Part shown: piece after piece, positions 25,912 through 34,656 of the stretch
How the letters are laid out: each line of letters starts with the position of its first letter
Position numbering within the stretch: position 1 is the first letter of the stretch
Source of the DNA: Actinoalloteichus fjordicus
GTDB taxonomy: Bacteria; Actinomycetota; Actinomycetes; Mycobacteriales; Pseudonocardiaceae
Direction: 5' to 3'
NCBI RefSeq assembly: GCF_001941625.1
Contig: NZ_CP016076.1
Span: 2,604,001 to 2,668,000 of the forward strand
Length of the DNA stretch: 64,000 bases
Translations under genes and position numbers: made by a program
Notes under the pieces: model-generated
Database searches by the model: none
What the model was told of the DNA's origin: nothing
Seen by the model: only the letters and a program-made list of their open reading frames with translations

Positions 25912-26636
25912 TGCCCACCTGCGCCGCGGGGCATGTCACTTCGGCGCAGGACTACTGCGAGGTCTGCGGTCGGGAGCTGGCGTCGGCGCCGCCGTCCGAC
26001 GGGGGCACGCCGTGGTGGCGGGGGATCGACGTCGAGCCTGCGCGCGCCGCCTCGGCGGGCAGGCCGGAGCGGCCGAGCACCGTCGGCGAACCGGTCGCGG
26101 TCGCAGCCGAGCAGCCTGCCGCCGAGCGGGGCCGCTGTCTGGAGTGCGATACGCCTCGCAGCGGCCGATTCTGCGAGGAGTGCGGCAGCGACTCCTTCGT
26201 GGGTGCGCCAGCGGCACCCGATCGTCGCGCCGTGGTGAGCTGGCATGCGCTGGTCACCGTCGATCGAGACCAGTTCGAGGCCGTGGTGGCGCGCGACGGC
26301 CCCGACGCCGGGACGCTGGTGCTCCCCGGCGCTCGCGAACCGAGGAGGGTGGCGCTGACGGCCGCCGAGATCCACCTGGGCAGGCGAAGCAGGTCGGCGG
26401 CGATCCAGCCCGACATCGATCTCAGCGACGACCCCGGGGTCTCCCAACGACACGCGCGGCTCACCCGCGTCGACGCGGACCACTGGGAACTCGTCGATCT
26501 CGGCTCGACGAACGGCACCGCGCTCGACGACGGCAGGGTGCTCGCCCCGCACACGCCGACCCTGCTCGGTGACGGCGCTCGGATTCTCCTCGGTGCCTGG
26601 ACGGCCGTCGAACTGCGGAGCGAGACGGCCCGCTGA
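25911..26636 (+). CDS. FHA domain protein with two zinc ribbons
   Basis: A 241-residue phosphothreonine reader. It starts with a zinc ribbon (CAAGHVTSAQDYCEVCG), has a second at about 78-95 (CLECDTPRSGRFCEECG), then an FHA domain at about 150-235 with LGRRSRS, SQRHARL and LGSTNGT motifs. In PknG systems the FHA partner (GarA/OdhI) is a small protein with an N-terminal phosphorylation motif ETTS. That motif is absent here, so this is not simply GarA but could be recruited by phosphorylated kinase or VWA partners. Translationally coupled to the VWA gene. Confidence 0.9.
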   Translation: MPTCAAGHVTSAQDYCEVCGRELASAPPSDGGTPWWRGIDVEPARAASAGRPERPSTVGEPVAVAAEQPAAERGRCLECDTPRSGRFCEECGSDSFVGAPAAPDRRAVVSWHALVTVDRDQFEAVVARDGPDAGTLVLPGAREPRRVALTAAEIHLGRRSRSAAIQPDIDLSDDPGVSQRHARLTRVDADHWELVDLGSTNGTALDDGRVLAPHTPTLLGDGARILLGAWTAVELRSETAR

Positions 26637-26813
26637 CCCGTCGAGACCGTCGTCGATCGGTTCGGCACTCGGCACGCCGGGGTTGATCTACGGCGGAGCA
26701 GGCCGCAGGCCTATCGTGTACGGGCAGGCTCGCGCCTGTTCGCGGGTGGCCCTGGGACGCGGCCGTGGTGCTCGCTCGACGACGACGGCACCGTGAGGAA
26801 AGGGGCGACACCA

Positions 26814-29414
26814 GTGGACTCCGTCGGTGGTTTCGCGGCGGCACTCCTGTCCTGGCTGCATCGCCTGGTGGGCGCGAACTTCTGCCCTGGTGAGTGGGCG
26901 TGGACGGTGACGGGCGCCGGGTTCCTGGTCGGCCTGATCATCTCCTTCGGCAGCCTGATCATCGCGATCCTGCGCAAGGGCATCGGCAACCGCTATAACA
27001 CGGGGACCGGCCTGCTGATCGGCCTGATCGGCGTGTGCACGGCCTTCGTCATCCCGCTGCTCTTCTTCCGGGGCATCTCCGATGTGATCACCGCTGCGGC
27101 GGCGGGCGCCGGTCCGCTGGCGACCGAGGCACAGATCAGCCTGAGCCAGGGCGTCTGCGTGGGCGAGTTCACCACCCAGGGCGGCTATCTGGTGTCCGCG
27201 GGCACCGTCGGCGACGCGATCGGAGCCGACTCGGCACTGCGCTGGCTGCACATCGCGGCGCTGGTGGCCCTGCCCATCGTGCTGCTCGGCCTCGTGGCCT
27301 GGCAGGGCAGGCTTGCAGCCCGGCGGGGACCGGCGTGGCCTGGTGTGACGCTGTGGGCGCCCTTCGCCCTGCTGGCGCTCTTCACGGCCGGTCTCACCGC
27401 CCAGGTCGTCGTGCATCTCTGGGTCGGGCTGCTGCCCGCCCTCTTCCTCGGCGCACTGGTACTGCTGGCCGTGGGCCCGCCGCCGCGCGCGGTCATCGAC
27501 TGGTCCGAGCGGCCCGAGTCCGACGACGCCGATCGGCGATACCAGGACCAGGGCCGGGCTCAGCGCGACTCCGAGGACGTCCACGACGCCAGGGATCCCC
27601 GGGACTCCCGCCGACTCGCTCAGCAGGACGCGCAGTACCAGCCGATGGCCCAGCAGCAACCGGCCCAGCAGGCGATGGCTCAGCAGCCGCCTCCCGAACA
27701 GCATCGACCGCCGCCGCCCGCGACGCGGGTGGGCAGGCCACTCGAAGAGCCTCGGCCGATCCTGCCGCCGCTCTCCACCGAGATGAACTCTCCCGCAGGC
27801 GAGCAACCGCCGAGGCTCGCCGACACGCCGGGACCGCTGCCGTTCTTCCTCGGCGGGGCGGCTCCGGCGGGCGACTCGGCGCGCGCCGAGTCGGACGCGG
27901 GCTCCGGCGTCGACGTGCCGACGCTGCTCGGCGGTCACGTGCCGGTGAGCGGCAGCGGTGCCGGGCGCGACCGGTTCCGGCGCATCCGCAGACTGGGCAA
28001 GGGCGGGTTCGGCGAGGTGTGGCTGGCCGAGGACACCAGCCTCAACCGACAGGTGGCGGTCAAAATTGCTCATGCCCCCGACGCCGAGACCGAGGAGCGG
28101 ATGCTGCGCGAGGCGCGGGCACTGGCCGCCGTCCGGCATCCGAACTGTGTGCGGATCTACGACATCCTCGAAGACCTCGGCGACGCCACCGACGGCCTGG
28201 CGATCGTGATGGAGTACATCGCGGGCGAGCCGCTGTCCGAGGTGGTGCGCGGGTCGGGCACCCTCGACGACGTCGCCGCCGCCAGGCTGTGGGGCACGAT
28301 GGCCGAGGCGTTGGGGGCAGCCCACGACAAGGGGCTGCTGCATCGTGACATCAAGCCGGGCAACATCTTGCTGGATGAGGCGGGCTCTCCCCAGCTCATC
28401 GACTTCGGGATCGCTCGCAGCGACGGCGACAGCACGTTGACCGCGACCGGCATGATGGTCGGCACCCCGGACTTCCTGGCCCCGGAGGTCGCCAGGGGCG
28501 AACCCGCGACACCGTCCTCCGACAGCTGGCAGCTCGCCGCGACCGTCGCCTACGCGTTGACCGGCAGCCCGCCACGGGGGTATCGGGACAGCCCCATGTC
28601 GGCGTTGATGGCCGCCGCCCAGGCTGCGGAGGTCGTCCATCTTCCCGAGCGGAGCAGACACCGGTCGCGACTGATCGCGGCATTGGGACCGGAGCCTGCC
28701 CGCCGTCCGACGCTGTCGGCGATCTCGACCGAGATGACCTCCTTCCTGAGCGGTTCCGGGGCGAGCGCCGACGGGCCGGTGACCGAGCGACTCAAGCCGA
28801 CCGACGCCAGGTCCGGTCCGGGTTCCGCCGACGCGACCACCCGCCGGGCCAGCCCCGTCGTTCCCGCCGGGCCGTCGGAGCGCGGCCCAGGGGCTCCCTC
28901 GACCGGGCAGGCAGGCCGACCACCGCTGCCGCCGCGTCCGGCCGGACCCGGCGGACACCCCGGACCCGGCAGACCGGGGCGCGGACCCGCACCGGGATCG
29001 CCGCCCGGTCCGGCCGCGCACGGCGGGCCCGCCCCCACACCGCCGGTGGCAGGCGCCCAGCCGCCCGCAGGCCTGCGGCCGAACCCCGGCAGGGGTCCCG
29101 CTCCGTCGGGCCGGAGCGGTCATCTCAGACCCGCCGGACCAGCAGGAACGCCGGGTCAGGTCGGTCAAGGGCAGGGTCCGGCGGCACCGCTCGGCAGGCC
29201 GGGGCGCGGCGGACCGGTCCCGACCGCAGGTACTCCGGACCAGACCGAGGACCCCGCCGCTGCGGCGAATCAGACCGACGTCGTCCGTCCGCCCGTCGCG
29301 GGCCCCGGTGCCCAACCCGGCGGCCCGACCCCGACCCGGGCCCAGCCTGCCCCGCCGCAGGCGAGTCCCGGCGGCACCCGCCGATTCACCTCCCCCTTCG
29401 ACCAGGAGGACTGA
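26814..29414 (+). CDS. Serine/threonine protein kinase with N-terminal membrane domain
   Basis: About 866 residues. Four or five hydrophobic spans lie in the first 220 residues, followed by a Gln/Pro-rich linker, then the kinase domain from about 386 (LGKGGFGEVWLAED, VAVKIAH, HRDIKPGN near 509, DFGIARSDGD, APEVARGEP). The last 220 residues are a Gly/Pro-rich disordered tail. The usual actinobacterial layout is the reverse (kinase first, one transmembrane helix, external sensor), so this is a different architecture with the sensor in or at the membrane. GTG at 26814 is preferred for its AAAGGGG signal; an in-frame GTG at 26793 is the alternative. Confidence 0.88.
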   Translation: MDSVGGFAAALLSWLHRLVGANFCPGEWAWTVTGAGFLVGLIISFGSLIIAILRKGIGNRYNTGTGLLIGLIGVCTAFVIPLLFFRGISDVITAAAAGAGPLATEAQISLSQGVCVGEFTTQGGYLVSAGTVGDAIGADSALRWLHIAALVALPIVLLGLVAWQGRLAARRGPAWPGVTLWAPFALLALFTAGLTAQVVVHLWVGLLPALFLGALVLLAVGPPPRAVIDWSERPESDDADRRYQDQGRAQRDSEDVHDARDPRDSRRLAQQDAQYQPMAQQQPAQQAMAQQPPPEQHRPPPPATRVGRPLEEPRPILPPLSTEMNSPAGEQPPRLADTPGPLPFFLGGAAPAGDSARAESDAGSGVDVPTLLGGHVPVSGSGAGRDRFRRIRRLGKGGFGEVWLAEDTSLNRQVAVKIAHAPDAETEERMLREARALAAVRHPNCVRIYDILEDLGDATDGLAIVMEYIAGEPLSEVVRGSGTLDDVAAARLWGTMAEALGAAHDKGLLHRDIKPGNILLDEAGSPQLIDFGIARSDGDSTLTATGMMVGTPDFLAPEVARGEPATPSSDSWQLAATVAYALTGSPPRGYRDSPMSALMAAAQAAEVVHLPERSRHRSRLIAALGPEPARRPTLSAISTEMTSFLSGSGASADGPVTERLKPTDARSGPGSADATTRRASPVVPAGPSERGPGAPSTGQAGRPPLPPRPAGPGGHPGPGRPGRGPAPGSPPGPAAHGGPAPTPPVAGAQPPAGLRPNPGRGPAPSGRSGHLRPAGPAGTPGQVGQGQGPAAPLGRPGRGGPVPTAGTPDQTEDPAAAANQTDVVRPPVAGPGAQPGGPTPTRAQPAPPQASPGGTRRFTSPFDQED

Positions 29415-29426
29415 GGCGGGGCGGTC

Positions 29427-30056
29427 TCAGCCTGCCCGGAGCCGATAGGCAGGTCGGTCGGGGTGGTCCATCCGAACGGTCAGGTCCGCAGTCTGGTCGG
29501 GCCGGGCCGTCGCGACGTAGTCGCGATGCGCAGGCAGCGTCCAGTGCAGATCGGGAGGGAGCAGCCTGGCGGCGGCCTGCGCCGAGACCGCCAGGTGGAT
29601 GCCGAGGTCGAAGTCCAGCGTGCCGTCCAACAGGAACATTCCGTCGACGACCAGGACGGCGCCGGGTCGGAGTTCGACATAGTCGGCCCTCGTGGCTCGG
29701 TCGGCGACGGCGTCCCACCGACTCGGCAGCACCCGTCCGGTGCCCGTCGCCCCGGCAGGCTCCAGCACCTCTCGGCGCAGCGCGCCTCGATCCAGCCAGT
29801 CCGGGTAGGCCTCGACGTCCTCGCGGCCGTGCTCCAGCCGTAGCGACGCCGGGCGCAGAAAGCCCGATGCCGCGACGCGCAGGGCGGGGCGGCCGCGCCG
29901 CAGCAACTCCTCGACGAGCGCCGTCGCCAGATCGCGGCCCTGCTCGGCCACGGGTGCGTCCACGGCCAGCCGCAACCAGGGCCTGCCGGGCTGCTCGGCG
30001 ACCCAGTCGGCCAGCTCGGCGGGCAGTCGGTCCGCTGTGCTCGATCGGAACGTCAC
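29427..30056 (-). CDS. Uridine-kinase-like protein with degenerate P-loop
   Basis: A 209-residue P-loop NTPase-fold protein resembling actinobacterial uridine/nucleoside kinase-like proteins (VELRPGAVLVVDGMFLLDG; DFDLGIHLAVSAQAA; HRDYVATARPDQTADLTVRM). The Walker A segment, expected as GxxGxGKT after the first strand, reads AVDAPVAEQGRDLATAL and lacks the glycine-lysine-threonine core. It is therefore unlikely to bind ATP in the normal way. GTG start at 30056. Stop lies 12 bases from the converging kinase gene. Confidence 0.75.
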   Translation of the reverse strand: MTFRSSTADRLPAELADWVAEQPGRPWLRLAVDAPVAEQGRDLATALVEELLRRGRPALRVAASGFLRPASLRLEHGREDVEAYPDWLDRGALRREVLEPAGATGTGRVLPSRWDAVADRATRADYVELRPGAVLVVDGMFLLDGTLDFDLGIHLAVSAQAAARLLPPDLHWTLPAHRDYVATARPDQTADLTVRMDHPDRPAYRLRAG

Positions 30057-30259
30057 CGGGTGATCGTCGCAGAACCCGCATCCCGCTTCACGTCCTGTGC
30101 AGGAGCAGCAGACCGAGGCGAGCGGGCGGCCGCAGGGCGGCTCGTGGCGGCCTTCGTCCGGCGGCGACCCGTCCTGCGCGACCCGGCCTGCGACCGGACC
30201 GCACGGCGCGCCCACGAGCGTGCGCCGCCGAGGGGCGCGGAAACCGCCCCGCCGCGCCG

Positions 30260-31942
30260 TCACTTCGCGTCCGCGTAGCAGCGGACACCCGCGATCTCCA
30301 TCGGGAACAGCACCGGTGTGTTGCCGAACACGAGCCGAGCCGCCTCCCGCGCGGCCTCGCGGATCAGCCGAGTGACCTCGGGGACCGCCGCGTCCCGACA
30401 GTGCACGATGACCTCGTCGTGTTGGAAGAACACCAGTTCGGAGTCCTGGCGGTCGAACAACGCGGTCCGCAGGACGGCCACCAGCGTGGCGGCCCAGTCG
30501 GCCGCGCTCGCCTGCACGACGAAGTTCCTGGTGAAACGCCCTCGGGCCCGCCCTGCCCGCATGGACCGCTGCTCGTCGCCCTCGGTCTGTTCCTCGTCGT
30601 CGCCGGACCGACCGCCGTCCAAGGCGGAGGGCGGACAGGTTCGCCCCAGGTGCGACCGGACCAGCCCGCCCGCCTCGCCCTGCCTGGCCGCCTGCTCGAC
30701 GTACTCCACGGCGACGGGGAAGCGTCGCCGCAACGCGGCGACCAGCATGCCTGCCTCGCCGCTCGTCTGCCCGTACAGCGCGGCCAGCACGCCGATCTTC
30801 GCGCGGTCCCGGTCGCCGCCGAACGCCTCGGCGGCGGTGGTCCGGTAGAGGTCGGCGTCGCGGCTGGCGGCGGCCAGGCCGGGATCTGCCGAGATGGCGG
30901 CGAGGACCCTCGGTTCGAGCTGGCAGGCGTCGGCGACCACCAGCGTCCAGCCCGCATCGGCGATCACCGCCCGCCGGATGGTCCGGGGGATCTGCAGCGC
31001 CCCGCCGCCTCGGCTGGCCCACCGGCCGGACACGACCCCGCCGGGCACGTACTGCGGGCGGAATCGGCCGCCGTGCACCCATTCGGCCAGCCAGGACCAG
31101 CCGTGCGCGGTGTGAATCCGAGACAGCTCCTTGTACTCCAACAGGAGAGGGACGGCCGGGTGATCCACCTCGCGCAGCACCCAGGAGCGGGTCGAGGACA
31201 ACCGGATGCCCGCCTGGCCGAAGGCTCGGATGATCTCCTGCGGCGAGTCGGGGTGCAGGTTTCGGACGCCGAGCGCGGCGCCGATCGCCGCTGCCAGCTC
31301 GCCGAGCCTGCGCGGCATGACGCCGGGACCAGGCCGGGGCCCGAGCAGCCGGGTCAGCAGCTCGTGGTGGACGTCGGCCCGCCAGGGCAGCCCGAGCCTG
31401 CCCATCTCCTCGGCGACCAGTGCGCCCGCCGACTCGGCCGCCAGCAGCAGCCCGATCCGGTCGGGTCGACCCGTCGACATGGCCCGGCGGCGCTGGTCGG
31501 CGTGCACGGCGACGACCGCGTCGATCTCGCGGGCGTTGTCGGGAAGCGCGGGCACGGCAGGCTCGAACAGCGCGGGCGTCGACCCAGGGTCCGAGGCACG
31601 GGCGTCGGCGGGCACCGGAAGGCCGCGCAGCCTGGCCAGACTCGCCGGCAGGGCGGCGGGCTCCCCGCCGCGGCCCTCGTGGCCCAGCAGCAGGGCCTCG
31701 GCCAGCCGAAGGTCGTGACACCGACGGATTCGAACACCCGAGGCCGCCAACCTGGTCGCGAGCCGAGCGGCGTCGGCGGAGATCCACCGGGGAGCCGAGA
31801 CCGCCTCCTCCGCCGCCACGGCCTCCGCGAGGTTCCGGACCGCCCGGATCGGCTCCACCGCCGTCCCGTCTCGGCTCACCCGGACCAGCGCGCCGCCCGT
31901 GTCCCCGACCCGGTCGTCCGCGCCCGCCACCGCCGTCCACAT
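30260..31942 (-). CDS. Bifunctional 3'-5' exonuclease / family A DNA polymerase-like protein
   Basis: A 560-residue protein of the actinobacterial PolI-like family annotated as bifunctional 3'-5' exonuclease/DNA polymerase. The polymerase half has motif A (VVADACQLEPRVLAAIS near residue 335), motif B-like KIGVLAALYGQTSGEAG and motif C FFQHDEVIVHC (HDEV, near 509). The N-terminal half is a degenerate exonuclease-like domain. Function in vivo is unclear; a repair or translesion role is generally assumed. An acidic low-complexity insert (DGGRSGDDEEQTEGDEQRS) lies before motif C. ATG at 31942 is favoured by an upstream GAGG; ATGs at 31951 and 31972 are possible. Confidence 0.88.
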   Translation of the reverse strand: MWTAVAGADDRVGDTGGALVRVSRDGTAVEPIRAVRNLAEAVAAEEAVSAPRWISADAARLATRLAASGVRIRRCHDLRLAEALLLGHEGRGGEPAALPASLARLRGLPVPADARASDPGSTPALFEPAVPALPDNAREIDAVVAVHADQRRRAMSTGRPDRIGLLLAAESAGALVAEEMGRLGLPWRADVHHELLTRLLGPRPGPGVMPRRLGELAAAIGAALGVRNLHPDSPQEIIRAFGQAGIRLSSTRSWVLREVDHPAVPLLLEYKELSRIHTAHGWSWLAEWVHGGRFRPQYVPGGVVSGRWASRGGGALQIPRTIRRAVIADAGWTLVVADACQLEPRVLAAISADPGLAAASRDADLYRTTAAEAFGGDRDRAKIGVLAALYGQTSGEAGMLVAALRRRFPVAVEYVEQAARQGEAGGLVRSHLGRTCPPSALDGGRSGDDEEQTEGDEQRSMRAGRARGRFTRNFVVQASAADWAATLVAVLRTALFDRQDSELVFFQHDEVIVHCRDAAVPEVTRLIREAAREAARLVFGNTPVLFPMEIAGVRCYADAK

Positions 31943-32264
31943 GCGGTGCATCCTCGTCCAATGCCCTGACATCGGCCGAAGGCTGCGGCCGGTCCGTGCC
32001 GCCCCGATCGGGCCGAGAGACCGACACGAGTGTCGAGAGCCTGCTCGGTGCGGCGAGAGCCGCAGGCCGGGCCGCTTTCGACGACGGCGGCCGGGACGCT
32101 GAGGCAGGCGGCGCGCGGGCTGCTTGCCCGCACCGGCCGGAGTTCCTCGCGGGCAGAGCCGGGCGTGCTCAGGACCCGGCGGCGCCTGCACTCGACGGTC
32201 CGGCTCGATGCCTGCCGATCCGCCGAGCCGCCTGCCTGCCCCCAGACCGGCGCCGCGATGCGGG

Positions 32265-33443
32265 TCAGAGCCGTTCGATGACGGTGGCGTTCGCCATGCC
32301 GCCGCCCTCACACATCGTCTGGAGGCCGTACCGCCCGCCGGTGTCCTCCAGGGTGTTGACCAGGGTCGTCAGCAGCTTGGTGCCCGAGGCGCCCAGCGGG
32401 TGCCCGAGCGCGATGGCGCCGCCACGCTGGTTGAGCCGGTCGAGGTCCGCGCCGAACTCGGCCGCCCACAACAGGGGGACCGGTGCGAACGCCTCGTTGA
32501 CCTCGACCGCGTCGAGATCGTCGATGCCGAGGCCCGCGCGCTCCAGCACCCGTCGGGTGGCGGGCAGGACACCGGAGAGCATCAGCGTGGGGTCGTCGCC
32601 CACCACCGAGAACGCGTGGAACCGGGCCCTCGGCCGCAGGCCGAGCGCGGCGGCCCGTTCCTCGCTCATGATCAGCGTCGCGGACGCGCCGTCGGTCAAC
32701 GGAGAGGAGCTGCCTGCGGTGACGCGCCAGTCGATCTCGGGGAACCGGTCCCCTGCCGCCTCGTCGACGAAGCACGGTCGCAGCCCCGCGAGGCTTTCGG
32801 CCGTGGTCGCCGGACGTACCGTCTCGTCCCGGTCGTGCACCCCGCCCGCCACCGGGACGCCGACGATCTCGCGGTCGAACGCGCCGGACTCCGCCGCCTG
32901 TGCCGCCAGCCGATGCGACCGGGCCGCGAACTCGTCGAGCTCAGAGCGGCTCAGCTTCCACCGCGCCGCCAGCAGTTCGGCGGCGATGCCCTGCTGCACC
33001 AGGCCCTCGGGATAGCGGGCGGCGATTCCCGCGCCGTACTGCTCCGAATCCTGGATGGAGGAGAACATCGGCACGCGGCTCATCGTCTCGACCCCGCAGG
33101 CGATGACCACGTCGTAGGCCCCCGCGAGCACGCCCTGCGCGGCGAAGTGGGCGGCCTGCTGGCTGGAACCGCACTGGCGGTCGATCGTCGTCCCCGGCAC
33201 GTGCTCCGGGAAGCCCGCCGCCAGCACGGCCTTGCGAGTGACGTTGAAGCTCTGCTCGCCGACCTGGGACACACAGCCGCCGATCACGTCGTCCACCAGC
33301 GCCGGGTCGAGGTCGTTGCGAGCCTGCAATGCCCGGAGTGCGACCGCCAGCAGATCCACCGGATGAGTCCCGGAGAGGGCACCGCCCGGCTTGCCCCGGC
33401 CCGAGGCGGTGCGGACGGTGTCGACGATCACTGCGCTGGTCAT
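32265..33443 (-). CDS. Thiolase (acetyl-CoA acetyltransferase family)
   Basis: A 392-residue thiolase catalysing thiolytic cleavage or condensation of acyl-CoAs. The nucleophilic cysteine lies in TIDRQCGSSQQAAH (about residue 91), with later motifs VNEAFAPVPL, ALGHPLGASGTKL and the second cysteine in CEGGGMANA. Start at ATG 33443 with GGAG upstream. No beta-oxidation partner genes are adjacent, so its pathway cannot be told from context. The neighbouring TerC gene is divergent. Confidence 0.92.
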   Translation of the reverse strand: MTSAVIVDTVRTASGRGKPGGALSGTHPVDLLAVALRALQARNDLDPALVDDVIGGCVSQVGEQSFNVTRKAVLAAGFPEHVPGTTIDRQCGSSQQAAHFAAQGVLAGAYDVVIACGVETMSRVPMFSSIQDSEQYGAGIAARYPEGLVQQGIAAELLAARWKLSRSELDEFAARSHRLAAQAAESGAFDREIVGVPVAGGVHDRDETVRPATTAESLAGLRPCFVDEAAGDRFPEIDWRVTAGSSSPLTDGASATLIMSEERAAALGLRPRARFHAFSVVGDDPTLMLSGVLPATRRVLERAGLGIDDLDAVEVNEAFAPVPLLWAAEFGADLDRLNQRGGAIALGHPLGASGTKLLTTLVNTLEDTGGRYGLQTMCEGGGMANATVIERL

Positions 33444-33662
33444 GGTGGGTCTCCTCGAACGATGCCGATGGCGGTGTCCCCAGCCTGCCATCCCGGCATC
33501 GATGTCGACCATGCCGGGACGGCCGTCCTTCGAGGACTCCCCGGGACCGTTCCCGTTCTCGGCGGTATTCACAGGGGCTTTTTTCTCGTGTCGCTATTGT
33601 CATCCCCTCGCGAGCGCCCGACGGTCGGGTCTTCGCGTCATTCCTGGAAGAGGGGCGCAAGG

Positions 33663-34574
33663 ATGGAGCTCTTGACCAGCCCGGAAGTCTGGGTCGCGTT
33701 CGCGACGCTGCTTCTGCTGGAGATCGTGCTCGGCATCGACAATGTCGTCTTCATCTCCATTCTGTCCGGCAAGCTGCCGCCGGAACAGCAGGCCAAGGCC
33801 CGGACCCTGGGTCTGAGCCTGGCGCTGATCACGCGCCTGCTGCTTCTCCTGTCGTTGTCCTGGATCATCGGCCTGACCGCCGATCTGTTCACCGTGTTCG
33901 GGATGGGCATCTCCGGCCGAGATCTGATCCTCTTGTTGGGCGGCCTGTTCCTGCTCGGCAAGGCCACCTACGAGATTCACGAACATCTGGAGGGCAACGA
34001 GCACGCCAAGGCGGGCAAGGTCGCCTCATTCGCCTCGGTGATCACTCAGATCCTGATCCTGGACATCGTCTTCTCGCTGGACTCGGTGATCACCGCAGTC
34101 GGCATGGTGGACGAACTGGCCGTGATGGTCGCCGCCGTCGTGATCGCCATGGGGATCATGCTGGTCTCCGCCGGTCCCATCAGCGACTTCGTCGGCCGAC
34201 ACCCCACGGTGAAGATGCTGGCTCTCACCTTCCTCGTGCTCATCGGTGCGAGCCTCATCGCGGAGGGCTTCGAACAGCACATCCCGAAGGGTTACGTCTA
34301 CGGGCCGATCGCCTTCTCGATTCTGGTCGAGTTCCTCAACCTGCGGGCCAAGGCCAACCGCGCGAAGAACGAGCCGGTCCACCTGCGTGCCACCTACGTC
34401 AAGGACGGCGCGCCCGTTCCCGTCGGCGCCGCCTCGTCTAGTGCGGGCACTGTCGTCGACGCCTCCGTGTCGACGGCCGACCATGCGGGCTCGGCCGACG
34501 GTCATGCCGTCGTCGAGGGCGGTCGCGGCACCGGCGAGGGCGGCCAGGGCCGCGGAGCGGGGGGCGGAAGCTGA
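33663..34574 (+). CDS. TerC family integral membrane protein
   Basis: A 303-residue membrane protein with about seven hydrophobic spans. TerC proteins are linked to manganese export or metal loading of secreted proteins, and some to tellurite resistance. Family signature acidic motifs are present: LLEIVLGIDNVVFISI near the start and DIVFSLDSVITAVGM in the middle. The last 60 residues are a Gly/Ala/Ser-rich tail. ATG start 33663 with GAGGGG upstream. I looked for a yybP-ykoY manganese riboswitch in the 219-base leader and did not find one. Confidence 0.9.
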   Translation: MELLTSPEVWVAFATLLLLEIVLGIDNVVFISILSGKLPPEQQAKARTLGLSLALITRLLLLLSLSWIIGLTADLFTVFGMGISGRDLILLLGGLFLLGKATYEIHEHLEGNEHAKAGKVASFASVITQILILDIVFSLDSVITAVGMVDELAVMVAAVVIAMGIMLVSAGPISDFVGRHPTVKMLALTFLVLIGASLIAEGFEQHIPKGYVYGPIAFSILVEFLNLRAKANRAKNEPVHLRATYVKDGAPVPVGAASSSAGTVVDASVSTADHAGSADGHAVVEGGRGTGEGGQGRGAGGGS

Positions 34575-34593
34575 TCCGGCGGCGGAGTCCGGC

Positions 34594-34631
34594 CGTCGGG
34601 GCCGCACCGACCTCGGTCGACGGCCCCGACG
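34594..34631. terminator. Bidirectional hairpin between terC-like and GT9 genes
   Basis: Perfect 11-base arms CGTCGGGGCCG (34594-34604) and CGGCCCCGACG (34621-34631), with an inner ACCGA/TCGGT stem in the loop. It lies between converging genes 20-26 bases from each stop codon, which fits a shared terminator. Confidence 0.75.
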
Positions 34632-34656
34632 TGGGTGCTCGCCGCCGGAGACGATC

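Noticed and set aside
33444-33662. Possible manganese (yybP-ykoY) riboswitch before the TerC gene
   Set aside because: TerC genes often have one, but I could not find the conserved core in this leader.
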